Shown here: positions 44,731-53,587 of the stretch, piece by piece
Layout: the number at the start of each line of letters is the position of its first letter
Numbering within the stretch: position 1 is the stretch's first letter
DNA from: DUZB01 sp963747555
Lineage (GTDB): Bacteria > Desulfobacterota > DSM-4660 > Desulfatiglandales > Desulfatiglandaceae
Direction of reading: 5' to 3'
NCBI GenBank assembly: GCA_963747555.1
Contig: CAVVFZ010000002.1
Location: forward strand, 1 to 64,000
DNA: 64,000 nt
Program-made: the position numbers and the translations under genes
Notes under the pieces: generated by a model
What the model was told of the DNA's origin: nothing
Seen by the model: the letters and a program-made list of their open reading frames with translations, nothing else
Databases searched by the model: none

Positions 44731-46515
44731 ATGGCGGAAGAAAAGGTTTTTGCGGGAGGGGAGTTTTTGATTACCGATGCGGTCCCGGAAGATGTTTTTA
44801 CCCCCGAGGACTTCACGGATGAACACAAAATGATCTTTGAAACGGCAAAGGATTTTGTTGCCAAAGAGATATTTCCCATTACGGACGCCCTTGAGGAAAA
44901 GAACCATGAACTGGTCCTGTCTCTGCTTGCAAAGGCCGGCGAGCTGGGCCTTCTGGGGACCGATGTGCCTGAAGAATACGACGGCATGGGGCTGGATAAG
45001 GTAAGTACGACCATCGTGACGGAAGCCCTCGGAGTTGCCGGGTCGTTCGCGGTGGTTTACGGCGCCCACACAGGGATCGGGAGCCTCCCCATCGTCTATT
45101 TCGGTACGGAAGAACAGAAGAAAAAATATCTTCCCAAACTGGCATCAGGCCAGTGGTGTGGGGCATACTGCCTGACTGAACCCGGAGCGGGTTCGGATGC
45201 CATGAATGCCAAGACAAAGGCGGTTCTTTCCGAAGACGGAAAATACTATATCCTGAACGGCGAAAAGATGTTTATTACCAACGCAGGCTGGGCAAGCAGT
45301 TTTATTGTCTATGCCAAGGTGAACGGGGAGGATTTTACCGGTTTCATCGTTGAAAAAGATTTTCCGGGGGTTTCCACGGGAAAAGAAGAAAAGAAAATGG
45401 GGGCCCATGGGTCCTCCACCCGTCCCGTTATCCTGGAAGACGCCAGAGTGCCGGTGGAAAACGTCCTGTTTGAGGTGGGGAAGGGACATAAAATCGCCTT
45501 TAACATTTTGAATATCGGCCGATGGAAACTGGGAGCCGCTTCGGTGGGTGGATGTAAAGGATGTGTGACCGAGGCCGTCAAATACGCCAATGGCCGCATT
45601 CAGTTCAAGGTGCCCATCAGCTCTTTTGGAATGATCAAGACCAAATTGGCCAACATGGCCGTGAAGACCTACATGAGCGACAGCGTCATGTATCGTCTGG
45701 CCGGCATGTTCGACAATAAACTGGGAACCCTGGATGCCGAAGCCAAGAAGAGCGGCGCCGAAAATGCCAAAGCCATAGAAGAATATGCCGCAGAGTGTTC
45801 CATCTCCAAGGTCTACGGTTCCGAAGTCCTGGATTACTGCGTGGACGAGTATGTACAGATCCTGGGTGGGTACGGATTTTGTTCCGAATACCCGGCAGAG
45901 AGATATTACAGGGATTCCAGGATCAACAGGATCTGGGAGGGAACCAACGAAATCAACCGGATGCTCATTCCCGGGACCATGCTGGGAAGGGCCATGAAGG
46001 GGAAGTTAAACCTCCTTCCCGCGGCCCAGGCCATCGCCGGATTTCTCATGGGCTATTCGCCGCTGGCGGTTCAGCTGCCCGATACCCCGCTTGCCCAGCA
46101 GGAACACATGATTAAGATGAGCAAAAAGATCGCCCTGATGGTGGCAGGAGTGGCCGCGCAGAAATTTGGTCCGAGTCTTACAAAGGAGCAGGAGGTTCTT
46201 GGAAAGATAGCCGATATCATCATGGAAGTGTTTGCCATGGAAAGCGGCCTTTTGAGAACGCTCAAGATGATCGACAAACAGGGGGAAGAGAAGGCCAAAT
46301 ACCAGATCGCCGCGGTCAAGTGCTATGTGGACGACATGATTCCGCAGATAGAAATCTGGGCGAAACAGGTGGTGGCCTATGTGGAAGAAGGAGACATGCT
46401 TCGAACACAGCTGGCCGGGGTCAAGAAACTGGCCCGGTATCAACCCATCGATGCAGTGACACTGAAAAGAGAAATTGCTGACAGAATTATAGACCTGGAG
46501 GCCTATCCTTTCTGA
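44731..46515 (+). CDS. Acyl-CoA dehydrogenase, long form
   Basis: FAD enzyme introducing the first double bond. At 594 residues it is longer than the 380-residue basic family and has a C-terminal extension like very-long-chain enzymes. Signatures are WCGAYCLTEPGAGSDAMNAK, FITNAGWASSFIVYAK, KMGAHGSSTRPVILEDARVP and the FAD/active-site YVQILGGYGFCSEYPAERYY followed by RIWEGTNEINRML. The start at 44731 follows AAAAAGGAG. Third gene of the operon and followed by a strong terminator. Confidence 0.92.
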   Translation: MAEEKVFAGGEFLITDAVPEDVFTPEDFTDEHKMIFETAKDFVAKEIFPITDALEEKNHELVLSLLAKAGELGLLGTDVPEEYDGMGLDKVSTTIVTEALGVAGSFAVVYGAHTGIGSLPIVYFGTEEQKKKYLPKLASGQWCGAYCLTEPGAGSDAMNAKTKAVLSEDGKYYILNGEKMFITNAGWASSFIVYAKVNGEDFTGFIVEKDFPGVSTGKEEKKMGAHGSSTRPVILEDARVPVENVLFEVGKGHKIAFNILNIGRWKLGAASVGGCKGCVTEAVKYANGRIQFKVPISSFGMIKTKLANMAVKTYMSDSVMYRLAGMFDNKLGTLDAEAKKSGAENAKAIEEYAAECSISKVYGSEVLDYCVDEYVQILGGYGFCSEYPAERYYRDSRINRIWEGTNEINRMLIPGTMLGRAMKGKLNLLPAAQAIAGFLMGYSPLAVQLPDTPLAQQEHMIKMSKKIALMVAGVAAQKFGPSLTKEQEVLGKIADIIMEVFAMESGLLRTLKMIDKQGEEKAKYQIAAVKCYVDDMIPQIEIWAKQVVAYVEEGDMLRTQLAGVKKLARYQPIDAVTLKREIADRIIDLEAYPF

Positions 46516-46552
46516 TCAGAGATTGATTTTTGATGCAATCCGGAATACCCTG

Positions 46553-46584
46553 AAAGAGGATCTGTCTCATCAGATCCTCTTTTT
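46553..46584 (+). terminator. Rho-independent terminator of the beta-oxidation operon
   Basis: AAGAGGATCTG, loop TCTCAT, CAGATCCTCTT then TTTC: an eleven-pair stem with a T run, 38 bases after the acyl-CoA dehydrogenase stop. Confidence 0.88.
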
Positions 46585-46606
46585 CATTCCGGAGATGAAT
46601 AAATAG

Positions 46607-46634
46607 TTGACAATGAATCATTGACCATTATTTT
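46607..46634 (+). promoter_or_regulatory. Predicted fusA promoter with internal palindrome
   Basis: TTGACA (46607-46612), 16 bases, TATTTT (46629-46634). The palindrome CAATGA A TCATTG (46611-46623) overlaps the -35 edge and the spacer, so it could be an operator. Confidence 0.5.
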
Positions 46635-46711
46635 TCCTGTTTCCTGTGAACAAGACCCGGAACCAAACACCCGACATCTTACAACTGTTATACGACGAGG
46701 TTTTTTAAAGC

Positions 46712-48799
46712 GTGTACGAAATTGATAAACTGAGAAATATCGGTATCAGTGCCCACATTGATTCTGGAAAAACCACCCTCACCGAAAGGATTCTATTCTA
46801 CACAAAAAAAATCCATGCCATCCACGAAGTGAAGGGAAAAGACGGTGTGGGGGCCACCATGGACTCCATGGAACTGGAAAGGGAGCGAGGCATCACCATT
46901 GCCTCCGCCGCCACCCACTGTGAATGGAAAGGACACAAGATTAACGTCATCGACACACCCGGGCATGTGGATTTCACCATTGAAGTGGAGAGGGCACTCA
47001 GCGTTATGGACGGGGCCATTCTTATCCTGTGTTCCGTTGGGGGAGTGCAATCGCAATCCATTACGGTCGACAGGCAGATGAATCGGTACGAAGTGCCTCG
47101 TATCGCTTTTATCAACAAATGTGACCGGTCCGGGGCTGATCCCTACCGGGTGGCGGAGCAGTTACGCAGCAAACTGGGACACAATCCGGTGTTGATGCAG
47201 ATCCCCATCGGTCTTGAATCGGAGTTTCAAGGAATCGTTGACCTGGTTTCCATGAAGGCCGTCTATTTTGAAGGGCCCAACGGGGAAGAGATGAGAACGG
47301 CTGAAATTCCCGAAGGCATGCAGGAGGAGGCCCGGACACGCAGAGAGGAAATGCTGGATATCGTGTCCATGTTCTCGGATACCCTGATGGAAGCTATTTT
47401 TTCGGAGAGCGTGGAAGAAGAGATGATCCACGAGGCCGTCAGAAAGGGAACTCTGTTAAGAGAAATGACGCCCGTTTTCATCGGCTCCGCCTATAAAAAT
47501 ATCGGCGTTCAGACTGCACTGGACGGAATTATCAGCTATTTGCCCTGCCCCGATGATGTGCAAAACAAGGCATTGGATCTGGATAACGGCGAGGCGGAGG
47601 TTAACCTGAAGGCCGATCCCGATTTGCCGGTTGTTGCCCATGCCTTTAAACTGGAAGTAACCCCTTACGGACAGCTCACCTACATTCGATTATATCAGGG
47701 TTCCATAAAGAAAGGCGACGACCTGACCATCACGAGGACTGGGAGGAAAATCAAGGTAGGTCGCCTCGTGAGAATGCACGCTGATCAGATGGAAGATCTT
47801 CCCGCCGCCAAAGCAGGCGATATTATCGCGCTGTTCGGGGTTGATTGTTATTCCGGCGATACCTTTACCAATGGAAACCTGAATTATTCCATGTCGTCCA
47901 TGTTCGTTCCGGAGCCGGTTATCTCACTGACCATTATTCCCGAAGACAACAAGTCGCAGAATAACATGTCCAAGGCCCTGAATCGTTTTACGAAAGAAGA
48001 CCCCACATTCCGGTCTTATGTAGATCACGAATCCGGGGAAACGATCATATCCGGGATGGGAGAGCTTCATCTGGATGTGTATGTGGAGAGGATGCGAAGG
48101 GAATTTAACGCCCTGGTCACCACGGGCATCCCACAGGTCGCCTACCGGGAAGCCATCACCCAGAAGGCAGAGTTTGATTATACCCATAAGAAACAGACCG
48201 GCGGGTCCGGTCAGTATGGCAGAGTGGCAGGGTTCATGGAACCCGGGGAAAATGACACCTACGAGTTTGTCAACGAAGTCAAGGGAGGATCCATCCCTAC
48301 GGAGTACATCCCGGCCGTAAACAAAGGATTTCAGTCGTGCCTTGAAAAGGGGCTGGTACTGGAGTATCCTGTCCTGGGAATGAAAGTTACTGTAAATGAT
48401 GGAAAATCACACAGTGTGGACTCTTCGGAGATGGCCTTTGCCCAGGCGGCCATCGGTGCTTTCAAACAGGCCTACATGAAAGCGAAGCCGGTCCTTCTGG
48501 AACCGGTTATGAAGGTTTCCGTGGAAGGACCTTCTGAATTCCAGGGAAACATTATGGGATCTATTAATCAAAGAAGGGGCATGATTACAAGTTCCGTGGA
48601 AAGCGGCAAATTCAGCATCATTGAAGCAGAGGTTCCTTTGTCGGAAATGTTCGGCTACGCAACCGTGCTGCGATCCTTGACCCAGGGCAAAGCGGAATTT
48701 ACCATGGAGTTTGCAAAATACGCAAAGGTCCCTGAATCTTTGTCGGAGGAATTGAAATCGAACCTGAGAAAAAAAGGAAAAGGAGAGAAGAGGCAATGA
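46712..48799 (+). CDS. fusA: Elongation factor G, mitochondrial/spirochaete-like type
   Basis: GTPase that drives tRNA-mRNA translocation. The 695-residue protein has G1 ISAHIDSGKTTLTERILFYT, the switch RERGITIASAATHCEW, IDTPGHVDFTIEVERALSVM and FINKCDRSGAD. Domain IV is QTGGSGQYGRVAGF and ends with RRGMITSSVESGKFSIIEAE. The G1 loop with DSGKTT instead of DAGKTT, and GATMDSMELERERGITI, are as in mtEFG1/spdEFG1 rather than the str-operon EF-G. It starts with GTG at 46712. It is not beside rpsL/rpsG/tuf, so it is probably an additional EF-G. Confidence 0.9.
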   Translation: MYEIDKLRNIGISAHIDSGKTTLTERILFYTKKIHAIHEVKGKDGVGATMDSMELERERGITIASAATHCEWKGHKINVIDTPGHVDFTIEVERALSVMDGAILILCSVGGVQSQSITVDRQMNRYEVPRIAFINKCDRSGADPYRVAEQLRSKLGHNPVLMQIPIGLESEFQGIVDLVSMKAVYFEGPNGEEMRTAEIPEGMQEEARTRREEMLDIVSMFSDTLMEAIFSESVEEEMIHEAVRKGTLLREMTPVFIGSAYKNIGVQTALDGIISYLPCPDDVQNKALDLDNGEAEVNLKADPDLPVVAHAFKLEVTPYGQLTYIRLYQGSIKKGDDLTITRTGRKIKVGRLVRMHADQMEDLPAAKAGDIIALFGVDCYSGDTFTNGNLNYSMSSMFVPEPVISLTIIPEDNKSQNNMSKALNRFTKEDPTFRSYVDHESGETIISGMGELHLDVYVERMRREFNALVTTGIPQVAYREAITQKAEFDYTHKKQTGGSGQYGRVAGFMEPGENDTYEFVNEVKGGSIPTEYIPAVNKGFQSCLEKGLVLEYPVLGMKVTVNDGKSHSVDSSEMAFAQAAIGAFKQAYMKAKPVLLEPVMKVSVEGPSEFQGNIMGSINQRRGMITSSVESGKFSIIEAEVPLSEMFGYATVLRSLTQGKAEFTMEFAKYAKVPESLSEELKSNLRKKGKGEKRQ

Positions 48800-49503
48800 G
48801 CAATTTTGCTTCCGTAAGTCCGTTGAAAATTTTGGAGAAATCTTCCCCTGAAGGACTGGGGCGAGGAAATATGGGCGTCTTGATTGCAAGAGCCGGTGTT
48901 GGAAAAACGGCCTGCCTGATCCACATCGCCCTTGACAGGATCTTTCGTTCTGGAAAGCTGGTCCATGTGTCCCTTGAAGAGGGGCCTGAAAAGGTGACCT
49001 CCTACTACAACGTCATCTATCACGACATTGCAAAGGCACTTGCTATTCCCAATGAGGATGAAAACCAGATGCTTATCCAGCGGAATCGGATGATTCTTGC
49101 CTATCTGAACAAGAGTTTTGATCTGGAGCGCTTGCGAGCCAACCTGAATAACCTGGCGGACCGGCTGGCATTCACTCCCGAAACGCTCATTGTGGATGGC
49201 CTTGATTTTGAAAATACAAGGATGGAGCTATTTGAAGGCCTCAAGAAGATTGCGGAAGATTTCTCTCTTGAGATATGGCTTTCCGCCCTTTCCCACCGCC
49301 ATATCAAGGAAGTGAATGAAAGGGGAATCCCCTATCCGGTAAATTCCGTGGACGAGATTTTCACCATTATTTTCCAGTTGGATCCGGAACCGTCCGGCCT
49401 GTTTCTCAAGGTTTTGAAAAATCACGATAAACCCGTTGATGACAACCGTAGCCTCCGATTGGATCCCAATACCACCTTGCCTCTGAATGGCCGGGATATT
49501 TAA
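48796..49503 (+). CDS. RecA/KaiC-like P-loop ATPase of unknown function
   Basis: A 235-residue single-domain ATPase. Walker A is GVLIARAGVGKTACLIHIAL, LVHVSLEEGPEKVTSYYNVI resembles the acidic strand of KaiC/DnaB-type RecA folds, and Walker B is ETLIVDGLDF. No zinc finger or DNA-binding domain is attached. The ATG overlaps the fusA stop by four bases (ATGA), so it is translationally coupled to EF-G. A role in translation-linked regulation is a guess from this coupling. Confidence 0.75.
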   Translation: MSNFASVSPLKILEKSSPEGLGRGNMGVLIARAGVGKTACLIHIALDRIFRSGKLVHVSLEEGPEKVTSYYNVIYHDIAKALAIPNEDENQMLIQRNRMILAYLNKSFDLERLRANLNNLADRLAFTPETLIVDGLDFENTRMELFEGLKKIAEDFSLEIWLSALSHRHIKEVNERGIPYPVNSVDEIFTIIFQLDPEPSGLFLKVLKNHDKPVDDNRSLRLDPNTTLPLNGRDI

Positions 49504-49579
49504 TCCCCTTTGACAGGACAGGAGGATTTTTCATCAGCATAAAGGCAAAGGAAGGTGCGGAAAGAAAAGGGGAGCAGAA

Positions 49580-49726
49580 GTGAAGATCAATTGTTGCGAA
49601 TACCGCGCATCCATGGAACTGTTGGCCCTGAAACTTCGCCTGCAGAAAGAAAAGCCGGACGTGGAAGAGACGGAGCAGATTGAAAAAAGGATATCAGAGC
49701 TTGAAAAAGAATTGGCAATGGATTGA
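49580..49726 (+). CDS. 48-residue coiled-coil protein
   Basis: A short gene with GTG start at 49580 preceded five bases earlier by GGGGAG. The product begins MKINCCEYRASMELLALKLR and continues as a charged helix (ETEQIEKRISELEKELAMD) with clear heptads. Two adjacent Cys near the start may bind metal or form a disulfide. It lies 76 bases after the ATPase gene in the same direction and ends 4 bases before the dtd stop on the other strand. Function unknown. Confidence 0.6.
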   Translation: MKINCCEYRASMELLALKLRLQKEKPDVEETEQIEKRISELEKELAMD

Positions 49727-49730
49727 AAGT

Positions 49731-50180
49731 TCAAAATGTTTTGGCACTGTCCAGCAATAGGGTAACGGGTCCATCATTGATCAGGTGCACATCCATCATT
49801 TCCTGGAAACGGCCCGTTGAAACAGGAATGTTTTTCGCTTTGAGGCATGTGATAAAATGCTCATAGAGATGCCTTGCCTCTTCCGCTTCGGCAGCCTTGG
49901 CAAATGAAGGTCTTCTCCCTTTCCTGCAGTCCCCCCAAAGGGTAAATTGAGATACGACGAGAGCGCTTCCTCCTGTATCCAGCAGGGAAAGGTTCATCAA
50001 TCCGTCGTCGTCAGGAAAAATCCTCAGGTTGGCTATTTTTTGCGCCAGATAGCTGCCATCTTTTTCTTGATCGCCGGTTCCCGCTCCCAAGAAGATCAAC
50101 AATCCCGGGCCTATGACGCCAACGATAGAACCCTTGACTTCCACTCTTGACTCCCTTACCCTCTGCACCACGGCTCTCAT
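49731..50180 (-). CDS. dtd: D-aminoacyl-tRNA deacylase
   Basis: Clears D-amino acids from tRNA. At 149 residues it matches the family exactly: start MRAVVQRVRESRVEV, the motif ALVVSQFTLWGDCRKGRRPS with the catalytic-region SQFTL, and the cis Gly-Pro motif LINDGPVTLLLDS near the C-terminus. Divergent from the radical SAM gene by 33 bases. Confidence 0.95.
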   Translation of the reverse strand: MRAVVQRVRESRVEVKGSIVGVIGPGLLIFLGAGTGDQEKDGSYLAQKIANLRIFPDDDGLMNLSLLDTGGSALVVSQFTLWGDCRKGRRPSFAKAAEAEEARHLYEHFITCLKAKNIPVSTGRFQEMMDVHLINDGPVTLLLDSAKTF

Positions 50181-50213
50181 AGAATCGATCTCCTTATTTC
50201 AAAAAGAAAGGCC

Positions 50214-51569
50214 ATGAAACCTTCACTCATCCTGGTTAATCCATGGATTTATGATTTCGCAGCTTTTGACCTATGGTCCAAACCGCTGGGACTGCTTCAG
50301 CTTGCCGCTTTTCTGAGGCAGCATGATTTTCACGTTCATCTCATTGACTGCCTTGACGTACACCATCCCCGGATGAAAGCCGGGACAAACTGGAAATGTC
50401 CAAGGAGGGATCCTTACGGCACCGGGAAATTCTGGAAAGAGACGATTCCCAAGCCGGCGCCGTTAAAGGACATCGCCAGGCCATACAGTCGATACGGAAT
50501 CTCTCCGAAGCTTTTTGAAGAAGATCTCAGGCGCTGCGGGAGACCATCCGCCATCCTGGTTACATCTCTGATGACCTACTGGTATCCCGGGGTGAAAGAT
50601 GCCATTCGTATCGCAAAAACAGTCTATCCGGATGTCCCGATCCTCTTAGGCGGCATCTACGCAAATCTTTGTCCAGGGCACGCAGCGAAGTGTACAGGCG
50701 CCGACAGGGTCGTCTCGGGCGATGGCATGGCCGTCATTTTGAAAGTCCTGGATGAATACGGAATATCGGTGCCCCTGGACAATCCCGATCCGGAAAGGGC
50801 GTTGCGGCCCGCATTTGATCTCCTGACCAGGATCGATTATATCTGCATCATGACATCGAAGGGATGCCCTTATCAGTGTAAGTATTGCGCCAGCCGCCAC
50901 CTCAATCCACGGTTCGTGCAGCGAGACCCGGAGGCGGTTCTGGATGAAATCCTTTTCTGGCACAAGGATTTCGGGGTTCGTGATTTTGCATTCTACGACG
51001 ACGCCCTCCTGGTAGCCGCATCAGCCCATTTGGGGATTTTACTGGAAAAACTGGCAGGTCTCGATCTGGATCTGCGGTTTCACACACCCAATGCCATGCA
51101 TGTTAAAGAGATTACCTCCGAGATTGCCGGTCTCATGTACCGGACCGGGTTTCGCACCGTTCGATTGGGGGTGGAGGCTCTGGACATGGCATTTCATCGC
51201 GAGCTTGATCATAAGATAAAAGAAGGAGATTTTGAAAGGGCGGTCCGCAATCTCCGAGAGGCCGGTTACGGCAGCCGGCAGATTGGGGCTTATGTCCTCA
51301 TGGGCCTGCCCGGACAGTCCTCGGAATCCGTTGAGGAAACGATTGCCCTGGTGGGCGGCGCAGGAGCCTCCCCCTATCTTTCGGAATATTCCCCCATTCC
51401 TCTCACCGTCCTGTGGGAAAAGGCCATGGCCTCTTCAGAATACGATCTTTCAGGGGAGCCACTTTTTCATAACAACACGCTCCTGGCCTGTTGGGATGAG
51501 CCCATGAAAAGAAAGGCCGTCACGCTGAAAAGGATGGCCTCTGAAATTCGGCGGCAGTTGAATTCGTAA
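50214..51569 (+). CDS. Radical SAM protein with B12-binding-like N-terminal domain
   Basis: A 451-residue protein. The N-terminal part (LVNPWIYDFAAFDLWSKPLG, GLLQLAAFLRQHDFHVHLID, VPILLGGIYANLCPGHA) fits the cobalamin-binding-like domain of class B radical SAM enzymes, although a DxHxxG cobalt motif is not evident. The cluster motif CPYQCKYC follows ICIMTSKG, and later blocks FAFYDDALL and RLGVEALDMAFHRELDHKI are typical of the barrel. The substrate is unknown; such enzymes include methyltransferases and methylthiotransferases. Confidence 0.8.
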   Translation: MKPSLILVNPWIYDFAAFDLWSKPLGLLQLAAFLRQHDFHVHLIDCLDVHHPRMKAGTNWKCPRRDPYGTGKFWKETIPKPAPLKDIARPYSRYGISPKLFEEDLRRCGRPSAILVTSLMTYWYPGVKDAIRIAKTVYPDVPILLGGIYANLCPGHAAKCTGADRVVSGDGMAVILKVLDEYGISVPLDNPDPERALRPAFDLLTRIDYICIMTSKGCPYQCKYCASRHLNPRFVQRDPEAVLDEILFWHKDFGVRDFAFYDDALLVAASAHLGILLEKLAGLDLDLRFHTPNAMHVKEITSEIAGLMYRTGFRTVRLGVEALDMAFHRELDHKIKEGDFERAVRNLREAGYGSRQIGAYVLMGLPGQSSESVEETIALVGGAGASPYLSEYSPIPLTVLWEKAMASSEYDLSGEPLFHNNTLLACWDEPMKRKAVTLKRMASEIRRQLNS

Positions 51570-51580
51570 AACCGATTCTT

Positions 51581-52330
51581 CTACTCTCTGTTCATAACGC
51601 TTGCCGCATAACCCGCCCCGAAACCGTTGTCGATGTTGACCACCGTAACCCCGGCGGAACAGGAATTGAGCATGCCCAACAGGGCGGCGATGCCTCCAAA
51701 ACTCGCTCCATACCCGATGCTGGTGGGTACCGCAATCACCGGTCGGTCTACCATGCCTCCCACCACGCTGGGAAGCGCGCCCTCCATCCCGGCAACCACG
51801 ATGACGACGGAAGCTTTCACGACCCTTTCCCTGTGACTGAACAGCCTGTGGATGCCGGATACCCCTACATCAAAGACGGCATCCACCTCATTGCCCATGA
51901 ATCTGGCCGTCTCGACGGCCTCTTCCGCCACGGGAATGTCCGATGTCCCGGCGCTTATGACCAGAATGGTCCCTCTTCCCGAGATCTGGATGGGTCGTCG
52001 GATGACGGTAAGGATTCTCGATTTTTTACAATAAATGCTTTCAGAAAATTGATTTTGGACCACTTCCGCCTTTTCCGGTGTGAGCCGTGTGACAAGTACA
52101 TTATCTCCGGCATGGAGTATCCGGTCCATAATGACCAGAATATCCTCAACTTCCTTGCCTTGACCGAAAATGACTTCCGAAAGGCCTTTTCGAAGGGGCC
52201 TGTGGTGATCGATACAGGCAAACCCTACGTCTTCAAACGGCAGATTTTTCAACCTCTCCAGGGTATTTTCAACGGTTTCCTGCCCCTGGTGGAGACGGGT
52301 AAGAAGATCTTTGAGCGCATTCTGGTCCAT
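51581..52330 (-). CDS. larB: Nickel pincer cofactor biosynthesis protein LarB
   Basis: Carboxylates and hydrolyses nicotinic acid adenine dinucleotide, the first step to the nickel-pincer nucleotide of lactate racemase (LarA). The 249-residue protein has an N-terminal helical region (EDVGFACIDHHRPLRKGLSE) and a PurE-like domain with ILVISAGTSDIPVAEEAVET, DVGVSGIHRLFSH, VVVAGMEGALPSVVGGMVDR and AVPTSIGYGASFGGIAAL. LarA, LarC and LarE are not in the window, so the final enzyme lies elsewhere. Confidence 0.92.
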   Translation of the reverse strand: MDQNALKDLLTRLHQGQETVENTLERLKNLPFEDVGFACIDHHRPLRKGLSEVIFGQGKEVEDILVIMDRILHAGDNVLVTRLTPEKAEVVQNQFSESIYCKKSRILTVIRRPIQISGRGTILVISAGTSDIPVAEEAVETARFMGNEVDAVFDVGVSGIHRLFSHRERVVKASVVIVVAGMEGALPSVVGGMVDRPVIAVPTSIGYGASFGGIAALLGMLNSCSAGVTVVNIDNGFGAGYAASVMNRE

Positions 52331-52344
52331 TGGACTGTGATCCT

Positions 52345-52701
52345 TTAAAGCAACCCCTCATCTTTTAGAAATGTCATGGAGCGGTGACCGATACTGGTCA
52401 CTTTGCTCAGGGCCTGGGTCAGATGCACCAGCGATTCCAAAGCCACCCCGGAATTGAGCATAACCAACGCCTGCTCCATATTTTTTTCCACTTCTTTCCA
52501 GATTTCATTTTCGGCTACATTCTTTGAGACGCCCACCTCATGGAACACCATATTGATGAGTCCTCTTACAATCTTTTCTGCCCCCGATCTTTCAGACATG
52601 GAAAGACCCTCCAGCAACTCAATGCCATTGGAGGCCCAGATAAGGCCGGATTTAATTTTTTCACTCTGAGCAAATGCCATAATAGCGTTTGTTGCATTCA
52701 T
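52345..52701 (-). CDS. Small helical protein of unknown function
   Basis: A 118-residue soluble protein, not recognised. It is rich in Ser, Ala, Glu and Val, predicted mostly helical, with no cysteines, membrane segments or known motif. It lies 14 bases upstream of larB on the same strand and is probably co-transcribed. Confidence 0.55.
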   Translation of the reverse strand: MNATNAIMAFAQSEKIKSGLIWASNGIELLEGLSMSERSGAEKIVRGLINMVFHEVGVSKNVAENEIWKEVEKNMEQALVMLNSGVALESLVHLTQALSKVTSIGHRSMTFLKDEGLL

Positions 52702-52931
52702 GAGACGGTATCTCCCATATTTTATAGAATAAATCCTTTATGGACTCCCGTGTTCCGGGGAGCGATGGCTGTGGAAACCTTCTATGAGGCCCTCATTTTT
52801 ACAGGGTATGCCTTTTTTATACTATCTGCCTCGATTTGTCACTATTTTCCGGCAGTCATGACGCCGGTTTCAAGACGGAGCTTTGCAGACTTTTTTGAAT
52901 CACATCCAAATAGTTGGTTTTAAAAAAGTTA

Positions 52932-52961
52932 TTGACAAAATAAAACCAATAGGAATATTTT
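52932..52961 (+). promoter_or_regulatory. Predicted pyrR promoter
   Basis: TTGACA (52932-52937), 18 bases, TATTTT (52956-52961), 71 bases ahead of the pyrR ATG. The rest of the 331-base gap 52702-53032 holds nothing I recognise, and no PyrR-type attenuator is evident. Confidence 0.5.
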
Positions 52962-53032
52962 GAAAACTTTCCTTCGTCACATAGTTCACCCAAAAACAAT
53001 TCTTAACATGGGAAAATAAACATGGTCTGCGA

Positions 53033-53587
53033 ATGAAAAAGTCAATTATATTAGATGAAAAGCATGTTTCTGATTGCCTCGATCAGATCGCGAGGCAGAT
53101 TGTGGAAAAAAACGTTGGCAAACGAGACATGGTCCTCGTGGGGATCCGCACCGGCGGGGCGTATCTCGCGGCTCGACTGCAAAAAGCGATTGCTTCGCTT
53201 ATGGCAACGGAACCGCCCCTGGGGATTCTTGACATTACGCTCTACCGGGACGATTGGACGCGGATAGGCCCTGCTCCCGTCGTGGAAAAGACGGAACTTC
53301 CGTTTTCCCTGGATGAAAAACTGGTGGTTCTGGTGGATGACGTTCTCTTTACGGGAAGGACCGTCAGGGCTGCCATGGATGCACTCATGGATTATGGAAG
53401 ACCCAGGAAAATTGAGCTGGCCATTCTCGCAGACAGGGGAGAAGATGTGAGGGAATTGCCCATAGCGCCCAACTATGTTGGAGGGGTATGGGCTACGTCG
53501 TTGAAGGAAACCATCAATGTGTACTTGAAAGAAGAAGGTTTTGATGATCATGTGGCCATTGAGGAAAAAAGCCCGCGTGATGAATGA
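53033..53587 (+). CDS. pyrR: PyrR bifunctional regulator/uracil phosphoribosyltransferase
   Basis: A 184-residue type I phosphoribosyltransferase. The PRPP loop VVLVDDVLFTGRTVRAAMDA and preceding LVGIRTGGAYLAARLQKAI are those of PyrR, which binds pyr mRNA leaders or makes UMP from uracil. Family details such as LDITLYRDDWTRIG and YVGGVWATSLKETINVYL support PyrR over hypoxanthine enzymes. No pyr biosynthesis gene follows; the next gene is an unknown coupled by ATGA. Confidence 0.92.
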   Translation: MKKSIILDEKHVSDCLDQIARQIVEKNVGKRDMVLVGIRTGGAYLAARLQKAIASLMATEPPLGILDITLYRDDWTRIGPAPVVEKTELPFSLDEKLVVLVDDVLFTGRTVRAAMDALMDYGRPRKIELAILADRGEDVRELPIAPNYVGGVWATSLKETINVYLKEEGFDDHVAIEEKSPRDE

